Shown here one piece after another: positions 1 through 5,043 of a stretch of DNA of 5,043 nucleotides. A model generated the notes under the pieces. It did not search any database. It was given only the letters and a program-made list of their open reading frames with translations, and had not been told where the DNA came from. This stretch comes from Dehalococcoidia bacterium UBA1151 (lineage in GTDB: Bacteria; Chloroflexota; Dehalococcoidia; Lucifugimonadales; Lucifugimonadaceae): the NCBI GenBank assembly GCA_002311865.1, contig DBZV01000191.1:310-5352 (forward strand). Reading direction: 5' to 3'. The position numbers were made by a program, and so were the translations under genes. Every line of letters starts with the position of its first letter. Position 1 is the first letter of the stretch.

Positions 1-290
1 ACGAGCTTTCGAACTCGAATAGAATCCTGGGGAGCGCCGGCTGGCGTGACCATGATTACCGGGAATTCTCTTCCAGCAGGATTGATTCGAAGCCTCTCAA
101 GCGCCTCAAATCCCGGTACTTTTGGCATGAGCTGATCCAGCAACACCAGATCAGGCCAATGAGTCATGACTAGCGGGATCAGCTCGTCGCCGTCAGTGGC
201 TTCGAGCATACGGTGTCCTTCAGCTTCAAGCAACTCTCTAAGAGCAGCACGAACGTCGGCTTCATCGTCAACAATAAGAATTAGGGCCAT
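1..290 (-). CDS. Response regulator receiver domain protein, partial (C-terminus beyond window)
   Basis: This is the N-terminal 96 residues of a CheY-like phosphoacceptor domain, which takes phosphate from a histidine kinase in the cytoplasm. Visible hallmarks are the first strand LILIVDDEAD with the acidic pair D8/D9, the phosphoacceptor D52 in LVLLDQLMPKVPG, and the switch threonine T82 in VIMVT. The conserved lysine and any output domain would lie beyond the window edge, so a stand-alone CheY-like protein cannot be told from a larger regulator. The start is the ATG at 290-288, with AGGGG four bases upstream. An in-frame ATG at 311-309 would add seven Gly/Pro-rich residues and is less likely, because the chosen start sits immediately before the first beta strand. 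The gene lies 192 nt downstream of the predicted selenoprotein on the same strand, so cotranscription is possible but not shown. The family call is firm; the signal sensed is unknown. Confidence 0.9.
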   Translation of the reverse strand, partial: MALILIVDDEADVRAALRELLEAEGHRMLEATDGDELIPLVMTHWPDLVLLDQLMPKVPGFEALERLRINPAGREFPVIMVTPAGAPQDSIRVRKL

Positions 291-482
291 ATTGCCCCTG
301 GGCCCCCCCATAGCGTTGCCATAGACCTGTCCCCAATGACCAGGTCTGGCCCACTACACCGTAAGATCATCGTTGATCCCGCAGGTGTTGCAATCCGAGC
401 AATACCCGTGTCTCCGGGGGGTTACCTACCAGAGTCGCAGAGCTATTTCGATTCAGCAGCGCACGGCCGCTCAGTGGTTTGT
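291..482. other. Intergenic region between selenoprotein gene and response regulator gene
   Basis: I find no convincing gene on either strand in this 192-base stretch. It contains a run of seven C at 303-309 and the inverted repeat listed separately. The + strand frame beginning near 336 runs antisense through the selenoprotein gene and resembles no family I recognise. On the - strand the first bases after the selenoprotein stop carry a second in-frame TGA four codons later. No hairpin followed by a T-run is present, so no classical intrinsic terminator separates the two - strand genes. Confidence 0.6.
318..350. repeat. Inverted repeat in the response regulator leader
   Basis: AGACCTG (323-329) and CAGGTCT (341-347) are perfect complements around an 11-nt loop. 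The stem is prolonged by GCC (318-320) pairing with GGC (348-350) across a two-base bulge. It lies 28-60 nt upstream of the response-regulator ATG at 290 on the - strand. No T-run follows on either strand, so a simple intrinsic terminator is unlikely. An operator for a dimeric regulator or a leader-RNA hairpin both fit; the sequence does not decide between them. Confidence 0.5.
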
Positions 483-776
483 TCAGGTCTCGTGGCCCGC
501 AAGCAGAGCGGTGACGGACAACCACTTCCAGAACAGAAACTTCTTCAGATCCAACCGCACCATTTGCGCCTGAGCGGAGAGGGTTTTCGCGACGAGGATC
601 TCAACGCCCTTAGATTCGATCTTACGGTAGGCGCTCAGATTGGCTTTTTGGGCGTAAGTGTCGACCGACACTGTGGCATGACCACCTCAGCCAAACGCAC
701 CGATATAGTCGAGCGCCACCGGACGATCTCTATCGCGCAGATACGATTCAGCGTCAGGACTAATCACGATTTGCAA
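483..776 (-). CDS. Predicted HesB/IscA-like selenoprotein (97 aa, Sec30 encoded by in-frame TGA)
   Basis: The frame from TTG at 776-774 to TGA at 485-483 encodes 97 residues with one internal TGA at 689-687, read here as selenocysteine U30. The N-terminal part is MQIVISPDAESYLRDRD, then residues 19-29 (PVALDYIGAFG) run into U30-GGH. The C-terminal part includes KGVEILVAKTLSAQ and RLDLKKFLFWKWLSV. The opening (strand, then SP-x-A helix start) and the chalcogen after a beta strand followed by glycines resemble HesB/IscA-like proteins, a family in which bacterial selenoprotein members are known. That family match is from memory, not a search. The C-terminal Cys-x-Cys of true IscA iron-sulfur carriers is absent, and the protein contains no cysteine, so a redox or metal-binding role centred on Sec30 is more likely than cluster scaffolding. 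TTG is the only usable start after the upstream in-frame stop that is served by GGAG at 787-784. A plain frame scan shows only a 62-residue fragment (483-671) beginning at an internal GTG. The alternative is a pseudogene with a single nonsense mutation; the hairpin after the TGA argues against that. Confidence 0.72.
651..686 (-). promoter_or_regulatory. Bacterial SECIS-like hairpin directing UGA recoding
   Basis: On the - strand AGTGTCGGTCGACACT (672-657) forms a perfect 6-bp stem capped by the tetraloop GGTC (666-663). The stem starts 14 nt and the loop 20 nt after the UGA, inside the 16-37 nt loop distance usual for bacterial SECIS elements, and a G occupies the first loop positions as expected for SelB binding. 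The E. coli fdhF element, as I recall it, carries the same GGUC apical loop. A lower helix is possible between GGTG (686-683) and CGCC (654-651), with an asymmetric internal loop. The element lies within the coding sequence, as is normal in bacteria. Confidence 0.7.
687..689 (-). other. In-frame TGA recoded as selenocysteine (predicted)
   Basis: This TGA is codon 30 of the 97-codon frame, in the context TTT GGC TGA GGT GGT. Protein-like sequence continues on both sides without a frame change. General UGA-to-Trp reassignment is unlikely: pgi in the same window ends with TGA, and this gene itself both uses TGG for Trp (WKW near the C-terminus) and appears to end at TGA. Position-specific recoding by SelB and tRNA-Sec is therefore the better reading. 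Confidence 0.7.
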
Positions 777-783
777 TCGCTTT

Positions 784-787
784 CTCC
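784..787 (-). promoter_or_regulatory. Ribosome binding site that fixes the TTG start of the selenoprotein gene
   Basis: GGAG at 787-784 lies seven bases upstream of TTG at 776-774. No ATG or GTG occurs in this frame between the upstream in-frame stop (TGA) and the TTG. The next candidate, GTG two codons further on, would be 16 nt from the same GGAG. The ATG overlapping this site (789-787) is in another frame and reaches a stop after nine codons. Confidence 0.6.
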
Positions 788-818
788 ATAAATAGAGCTT
801 CTCAGGCCGAGATCACCA

Positions 819-899
819 ATTATGATGCAGGATTGGTGGCACAGATGTCGGCATCCTGGTCACCGAAGTTCTGCGGAAATAGATTCCGCGCATCATAAT
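819..899. repeat. Spaced 10-bp inverted repeat and 6-bp hairpin in the divergent intergenic region
   Basis: ATTATGATGC (819-828) is repeated in perfect inverse as GCATCATAAT (890-899). Between the arms, GCGGAA (873-878) and TTCCGC (884-889) form a hairpin with a 5-nt loop. The arms contain hexamers close to the -10 consensus: TATGAT at 821-826 and CATAAT at 894-899 on the + strand, and CATAAT at 824-819 on the - strand. I find no good -35 partner at 16-18 nt for any of them. The region of 150 bases between the selenoprotein gene and pgi must hold both divergent promoters, so these are candidate operator or promoter parts. Confidence 0.4.
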
Positions 900-918
900 G
901 GCGAGACCATCTTTCGAC

Positions 919-922
919 GAGG
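919..922 (+). promoter_or_regulatory. Ribosome binding site for pgi
   Basis: GAGG at 919-922 is four bases upstream of ATG 927, close but usable. It supports the ATG at 927 over the in-frame ATG at 822, which has no recognisable Shine-Dalgarno and would add 35 residues unlike the family. Confidence 0.5.
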
Positions 923-926
923 ATTG

Positions 927-2474
927 ATGTCACACTTGAACAACTCAGTTGTCACACAGGCTTTTGGCGATGAAGCCGATAGCATCGCATCGCGCATCGC
1001 CAGGCGAGATCACACGCTGTGGTCGGATTCGCCCGGAGAGGTATCCGATCGGCTGGGGTGGCTCGATATCGCAAGCCGTATGCGGTCACATGTGGATGAT
1101 TTGACCGCAGTGGCAGATGGCGTGAAGGTTGACGGCTTCACCAGCGCAGTGCTGTGCGGCATGGGCGGAAGCAGTCTTGGGCCTGAGGTCTTACGGCGCT
1201 CGATTGGCAGTGCACCAGGTTTCCCGGTTTTGCGGGTGCTCGACTCAACTTCCCCGGAAGTGATCGGTGCGCTGAGAGCAGAGGTTGATCTCGCAACGAC
1301 GCTGTTCATCATCTCCTCCAAGTCAGGCTCCACGATCGAGCCAAACGCTCTCTATGCATATTTCCGCGCGGAAGTAGAAGCAATAGTGGGCGACACTGCG
1401 GGTTCCCATTTTGTGGCAGTGACGGACCCGGGCTCGTCGCTCGCGGGTCTTGGCGCAGATGCTGGATTCCGGCGGGTGTTCCTCGCCGACCCGAATATCG
1501 GCGGTCGTTACTCTGTACTCTCACATTTTGGACTTGTACCGGCGGCGGTCGCAGGCATAGATATTGGGAGACTGCTCGATAGTGCGGTCTCAATCGAAGA
1601 GCAACTCCAGGCAGGATCAGACGTTCGGGAGTCTTTGGCATGGCAAATTGCCGCTAACCTTTCGATCGCGTACAAGGGCAGACGAGACAAAGTTACGTTT
1701 ATGGAAGATAAAAACTCGTCTGGATTCGGACTGTGGGCCGAGCAGCTGCTGGCAGAGAGTCTCGGCAAGTTCGGCAAGGGCGTTGTGCCGATTGCCAATG
1801 AACCAGAGCTTCCCAATCGTGCATATGGTTCGGATAGGTTGATTGCAAACATCAGTCCTGAGATCGCACAAAGTCGTATTCCCGGCATCGACTCATCAAT
1901 CGTGGATCCCTATGATCTGGGCGGCCTGTTCCTGGCGTGGGAATATGCGACCGCTGTGTTTGGCGTCGAGCTTGGGATTCAGCCGTTCGATCAGCCCAAT
2001 GTCCAGGCCGCAAAGGACGCCACGGACCGTGTTCTGTCGGAACCAAATCAGACAGCTATCAGTTCTGTTTCTTCACTAAATGAACTTCTGAAGCAACAGC
2101 AAAATGGGGACTACTTGGCGATCATGGCGTTTGTGCCTGAAAACGATGAAACTAATGGTGTCCTGGCGGACCTACGACGTGGGGTCAGTGAACGGACCGG
2201 ACTCGCCACCACACTGGGGTATGGACCGCGATTCCTCCATTCAACGGGCCAACTGCATAAAGGCGGGCCAAACAATATTTTGGCCTTCCAGATCACTCAA
2301 GACCACGAAGATAATTTACGCATTCCCGGCAAGGATTTCGGATTTGCCGAACTAATCGATGCGCAGGCGGCCGGAGACTTAAATGCCCTCACCAGCGCTG
2401 GGCGGAGGGTCGCCCGTGCACATTTTGACGGTAACGTGGTCGAGCAACTCCGAGATCTGGTCGAATCCATTTGA
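927..2474 (+). CDS. pgi: Glucose-6-phosphate isomerase (transaldolase/PGI-fusion type, stand-alone)
   Basis: This 515-residue cytoplasmic enzyme interconverts glucose 6-phosphate and fructose 6-phosphate. Two SIS (sugar isomerase) folds are visible. The first has the Gly-rich GMGGSSLGPE (78-87) and the phosphate-binding SKSGSTIEP (131-139). The second covers GGRYSVLS (192-199) and EQLLAESLGKFGKG (272-285), where E277 is the probable catalytic glutamate. FDQPNVQAAK (354-363) matches the PGI signature FDQ-x-GVE-x-x-K, making K363 the likely catalytic lysine. The about 150 residues after it, including GPRFLHSTGQLHKGGPN (433-449), are typical of the PGI half of bifunctional transaldolase/PGI proteins. 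Here no transaldolase domain precedes it: the upstream neighbour is the divergent selenoprotein gene. The frame is open back to 822, but residues upstream of M-S-H-L at 927 are rich in His/Arg/Trp and look untranslated. It is the first gene of the pgi-gnd-zwf set. Confidence 0.93.
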   Translation: MSHLNNSVVTQAFGDEADSIASRIARRDHTLWSDSPGEVSDRLGWLDIASRMRSHVDDLTAVADGVKVDGFTSAVLCGMGGSSLGPEVLRRSIGSAPGFPVLRVLDSTSPEVIGALRAEVDLATTLFIISSKSGSTIEPNALYAYFRAEVEAIVGDTAGSHFVAVTDPGSSLAGLGADAGFRRVFLADPNIGGRYSVLSHFGLVPAAVAGIDIGRLLDSAVSIEEQLQAGSDVRESLAWQIAANLSIAYKGRRDKVTFMEDKNSSGFGLWAEQLLAESLGKFGKGVVPIANEPELPNRAYGSDRLIANISPEIAQSRIPGIDSSIVDPYDLGGLFLAWEYATAVFGVELGIQPFDQPNVQAAKDATDRVLSEPNQTAISSVSSLNELLKQQQNGDYLAIMAFVPENDETNGVLADLRRGVSERTGLATTLGYGPRFLHSTGQLHKGGPNNILAFQITQDHEDNLRIPGKDFGFAELIDAQAAGDLNALTSAGRRVARAHFDGNVVEQLRDLVESI

Positions 2475-2526
2475 ACGCTATATTTCAAACTAAGCCGTTA
2501 GCGGACAGAAAGAGAACCAGAATTAC

Positions 2527-3438
2527 ATGCAACTAGGTATGGTCGGATTGGGACGGATGGGCGGCAACATGGCGCGCCGGTTGATTGAGGGTGGTCACAC
2601 CATCCACGTGTTTGACCCAAGTTCAGATGCCGTGGCCGCATCAACACAACGAGGTGGCATCGGATCAGCGTCGTTAGATCAGCTGGTTGAATCGTTGTCG
2701 GCCCCGCGCGCCGTCTGGGTGATGGTGCCGGATGGAGCACCAACCGATGAGACCGTTTCTCGGCTCGCTTCGCTCCTGAGTTCTGACGATGTAGTCATCG
2801 ATGGCGGCAACTCAAACTACAAAGATTCCATGCGTCATGCCGAGAAGTTGGCGGCTCGGGGAGTCAAGTTCCTGGACTCCGGCACCAGTGGAGGAATCTG
2901 GGGACTGAAAGAGGGCTACAGCCTCATGGTTGGGGGAGATGAAAGCGCCTACAGGCGACTGGAATCTATTTTCGACACGCTTGCGCCGTCCAAAGACTCT
3001 GGTCACGGCTATGTGGGCCCGGCTGGTTCAGGCCATTTCACCAAGATGATCCACAACGGCATCGAATACGGGATGATGCAGGCCTTTGCCGAGGGCTTTG
3101 AAATCTTGAAGGCCAAAGAAGAGTTTGATCTTGATCTCGCGCAGATCGCTGAGATCTGGCGGGAAGGCAGTGTTGTCCGCTCGTGGTTACTGGATCTCAC
3201 CGCAGCTGCTCTTCATGAGGATGCTGAGCTATCCGAAATATCGGCCTACGTGGATGATTCAGGCGAGGGCCGCTGGACGGTGGCGGAGTCGATTGATCTC
3301 GGTGTGCCAGCACCTGTAATCACGGCGTCGTTGCAGGCGAGATTCAGGTCGCGGCAAGAGCAGCCGTATGGCGCAAAGATGCTTGCTGCAATGCGCAATG
3401 CATTTGGCGGTCACGCGATCAAACGCTCCGGCGAATAG
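2527..3438 (+). CDS. gnd: 6-phosphogluconate dehydrogenase, decarboxylating (short, GndA/YqeC-like)
   Basis: This 303-residue enzyme oxidatively decarboxylates 6-phosphogluconate to ribulose 5-phosphate. It opens with a Rossmann nucleotide-binding motif GLGRMGGNMARR (7-18). IDGGNSNYKDS (91-101) and SGGIWGLKEG (121-130) are substrate-site segments of the family. KMIHNGIEYGMMQ (173-185) carries the catalytic lysine K173, N177 and the acid E180. YVDDSGEGRWT (241-251) belongs to the all-helical C-terminal domain. The length is that of the short group, about 300 residues against about 470 for the classical enzyme. An aspartate (D30, in HVFDP) ends the second beta strand, where NADP-dependent enzymes carry positively charged residues, so NAD is the more likely cofactor; this is inference. 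The gene starts 52 nt after pgi, with only a weak purine-rich stretch (AAAGAGAA) upstream, and ends 7 nt before zwf. Confidence 0.94.
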   Translation: MQLGMVGLGRMGGNMARRLIEGGHTIHVFDPSSDAVAASTQRGGIGSASLDQLVESLSAPRAVWVMVPDGAPTDETVSRLASLLSSDDVVIDGGNSNYKDSMRHAEKLAARGVKFLDSGTSGGIWGLKEGYSLMVGGDESAYRRLESIFDTLAPSKDSGHGYVGPAGSGHFTKMIHNGIEYGMMQAFAEGFEILKAKEEFDLDLAQIAEIWREGSVVRSWLLDLTAAALHEDAELSEISAYVDDSGEGRWTVAESIDLGVPAPVITASLQARFRSRQEQPYGAKMLAAMRNAFGGHAIKRSGE

Positions 3439-3445
3439 CGAACAG

Positions 3446-4918
3446 ATGGCGAAATCCTCGACTTCTCTGGTCATCTTCGGAGCCAACGGAGACCTTTCAC
3501 GAAGGAAGCTAATCCCGGCTCTCCTGCAATTGCACTGTAATGATCGATTGCCTGATGGGTTCAACATCATTGGCGTTTCGCGCACCCCATTCAGTGATGA
3601 CGAATATCGCGAGTCGATGTGGGAAAGCGCAGTTGAACTTGTCGGCGTGGAGGCATCTCGCAAGCAGTTCGAAGAGTTTTCGAGGCGACTGTTTTACGAG
3701 GCCGGAGACCTGTCCAGTAGTGAAGGATTGGCGGGAGTTGACAGTCGGCTGGCTGACCTTGAACAAAGCGCTGAAGTAGCGAACCGAATGTTCTATTTCT
3801 CCATTGCGCCCGGTCTCTATGAGTCGGCGGTGGCATCACTTGACGACGCAGGAATTGCACATGGGAATGACGGCTGGAGTCGGCTCGTCATCGAAAAACC
3901 ATTTGGCACCGACCGAGCATCAGCGACAAAACTGGATAGCAGTATTCACGCCGTCTTCCCGGAGAAAGATATGTTTCGAATTGACCACTACCTGGGCAAA
4001 GAGACGGTCCAGAACCGGATGGTTCTGCGGTTCGCCAACTCCATATTCGAACCCATCTGGAACCGCAACTACGTCAAGAGCGTTCAGATCACTGTAGCGG
4101 AGGAAGTGGACGCAGCGTCTCGAGCCGCGTACTACGACTCATCGGGCCTCGTCCGTGACATGCTGCAGAATCACTTGCTCCAGATATTGACGATCATCGC
4201 GATGGAACCACCATCAGCCGTGGATCCAGAATCACTCCGAGACCGTCGAGTGGACGTCCTTCGCGCAATCGCTGAGTACTCGGTCGAGGACATCGTTGGC
4301 AACGCGGTGGCTGGCACGTATGAGGGGTATCGCAGCCATGATGGCGTGGACTCATCGTCCAAAACGCCCACCTACGCTGCTTTGAAACTACAGATCGACA
4401 ACTGGCGCTGGCAAGGAGTCTCTTTCTACCTCCGTACCGGCAAAGCACTTGAGAACAAAAATATCGAAGGAGTGGTTGAATTTCAGCGCCCTCCCCACTT
4501 CGTCTTTGGCGGAGCAACGGGTGCGCGGGAGCCAGAATCGAATATCCTGGCGATATGTTTGCAGCCAGACGAGGGAGCGCACCTGAGGTTTCAGGTCAAA
4601 GTGCCAGGCCGTGGCATGGAGATGAAATCTGCCGACATGCAGTTTCACTACGATTCTGCATTCCGCGACCAGGTGATACCAGAAGCGTACGAACGACTTC
4701 TGCAGGACGCGCTGGATGGGGATGCTTCGCTCTTCATTCGGTCTGATCAGATAGCTGAATCATGGCGTATTGTTGACCCACTAAACGCGTACTGGGAATC
4801 AGACGAATCTGACCGACCTGCGGAATATTCCGTCGGTTCGACTGGTCCGATACAGGCAGTCGATCTGTTGACAGCTGATGGCAACGTCTGGCTCCAGGGA
4901 TGCGGTACTCACGATTAG
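3446..4918 (+). CDS. zwf: Glucose-6-phosphate 1-dehydrogenase
   Basis: This 490-residue enzyme oxidises glucose 6-phosphate to 6-phosphogluconolactone with reduction of NAD(P), the entry step of the oxidative pentose phosphate pathway. Seen in order are the nucleotide-binding loop GANGDLSRRKL (12-22), VIEKPFG (148-154) and the family signature RIDHYLGKE (178-186) with substrate-phosphate contacts H181 and K185. QNHLLQ (241-246) follows, where H243 corresponds to the general base, then FYLRTGKAL (327-335) and the C-terminal LRFQVKVPGRGMEM (380-393). The length is normal. The start at 3446 is chosen because the first strand (SLVIFGANGD) begins at once. The frame stays open back to 3368, but that stretch overlaps gnd in another frame. 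No strong Shine-Dalgarno precedes the ATG, and the 7-nt gap after gnd suggests translational coupling. The gene stops 6 nt before the end of a convergent gene. Confidence 0.95.
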   Translation: MAKSSTSLVIFGANGDLSRRKLIPALLQLHCNDRLPDGFNIIGVSRTPFSDDEYRESMWESAVELVGVEASRKQFEEFSRRLFYEAGDLSSSEGLAGVDSRLADLEQSAEVANRMFYFSIAPGLYESAVASLDDAGIAHGNDGWSRLVIEKPFGTDRASATKLDSSIHAVFPEKDMFRIDHYLGKETVQNRMVLRFANSIFEPIWNRNYVKSVQITVAEEVDAASRAAYYDSSGLVRDMLQNHLLQILTIIAMEPPSAVDPESLRDRRVDVLRAIAEYSVEDIVGNAVAGTYEGYRSHDGVDSSSKTPTYAALKLQIDNWRWQGVSFYLRTGKALENKNIEGVVEFQRPPHFVFGGATGAREPESNILAICLQPDEGAHLRFQVKVPGRGMEMKSADMQFHYDSAFRDQVIPEAYERLLQDALDGDASLFIRSDQIAESWRIVDPLNAYWESDESDRPAEYSVGSTGPIQAVDLLTADGNVWLQGCGTHD

Positions 4919-4924
4919 CTCGGC

Positions 4925-5043
4925 CTAATTGGGAATGTAACTCGAATCCAGACTCTTTCGAACACTCCTGAACGCGGCTGGCATGCGGGCGTTTGATTCC
5001 CAGGTCTGCTCGACCCCGGCCATTTGCAGTTCGGGCTCGATTG
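4925..5043 (-). CDS. C-terminal 38 codons of an unidentified convergent gene, partial
   Basis: On the - strand a frame open from the window edge ends at TAG 4927-4925. Its last 38 residues begin with IEPELQMAGVEQTWESNARM and end with SVRKSLDSSYIPN. The mixed hydrophobic and charged composition looks like real protein, and the gene would end almost tail-to-tail with zwf, a common bacterial arrangement. I do not recognise the family, and too little is present to assign a function. The start and most of the gene lie beyond the window. Confidence 0.45.
   Translation of the reverse strand, partial: IEPELQMAGVEQTWESNARMPAAFRSVRKSLDSSYIPN

Noticed and set aside
483..671. Separate 62-residue - strand gene starting at GTG 671
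   Set aside because: The GTG lies inside the predicted SECIS stem and has no ribosome binding site; coding sense continues upstream across the TGA to the TTG at 776.
760..789. Nine-codon - strand mini-frame from ATG 789-787 as a leader peptide
   Set aside because: It overlaps the selenoprotein start in another frame, and the GGAG lies within its own first codons, so it has no upstream ribosome binding site.
336..791. 151-codon + strand frame over the 5' region
   Set aside because: It is antisense to the selenoprotein gene, has no family resemblance and no clear ribosome binding site. The - strand reading has domain-like sequence, a Shine-Dalgarno and a SECIS-like element.
823..882. Short + strand peptide with the stretch GTDVGILVTEVLRK, a possible remnant of an upstream transaldolase
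   Set aside because: It is bounded by a TGA at 823 and a TAG within 60 bases, with no start codon or neighbouring homologous sequence; most likely chance.
822..926. N-terminal extension of pgi from ATG 822
   Set aside because: The 35 added residues are unlike PGI, contain the inverted repeats, and lack a Shine-Dalgarno; ATG 927 with GAGG fits the family start.
2475..2526. Promoter or terminator between pgi and gnd
   Set aside because: The 52-nt gap has AT-rich TATATTTC and a 3-bp CCG/CGG pairing only; neither a promoter pair nor a terminator can be supported.
3368..3445. Longer zwf starting at ATG 3368
   Set aside because: The extra 26 residues overlap gnd in another frame and precede the normal start of the nucleotide-binding strand.
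1..5043. CRISPR arrays, tRNA or rRNA genes, insertion sequences
   Set aside because: No repeated spacers, cloverleaf-like segment, rRNA-like stretch or transposase sequence was seen on either strand.

Overview
The window is about 55% GC bacterial DNA. It holds a sugar-phosphate operon on the + strand and, diverging from it on the - strand, a short gene that ordinary gene calling would break or miss. The phosphoglucose isomerase belongs to the type usually found fused to transaldolase in Chloroflexota and Actinobacteria, and the 6-phosphogluconate dehydrogenase is the short single-domain type. A selenoprotein next to these would fit a Chloroflexota (Dehalococcoidia/SAR202-like) origin, but this placement is inference from gene style only.

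Layout. 1-290 (-): the N-terminal 96 residues of a response-regulator receiver domain that runs off the window. 291-482: non-coding, with a strong inverted repeat at 318-350. 483-776 (-): a 97-residue frame interrupted once by TGA at 689-687. I read it as a HesB/IscA-like selenoprotein with selenocysteine at residue 30. It has a TTG start behind a well-placed GGAG, and a bacterial SECIS-like hairpin with a GGUC tetraloop begins 14 nt after the UGA. 777-926: divergent intergenic region with a 6-bp hairpin and a 10-bp inverted repeat pair. 927-2474, 2527-3438 and 3446-4918 (+): pgi, gnd and zwf. 4925-5043 (-): the C-terminal 38 codons of an unidentified convergent gene.

Function. Zwf oxidises glucose 6-phosphate, Gnd decarboxylates 6-phosphogluconate to ribulose 5-phosphate, and Pgi links glucose 6-phosphate with fructose 6-phosphate. 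The three same-strand genes (gaps of 52 and 7 nt) therefore form an oxidative pentose-phosphate operon. The 6-phosphogluconolactonase and transaldolase expected to complete it are not in the window.

The main discovery is the selenoprotein. Its coding sense continues across the UGA, the readthrough signal is visible, and the predicted protein has no cysteine at all, so selenocysteine would be its only thiol/selenol group.
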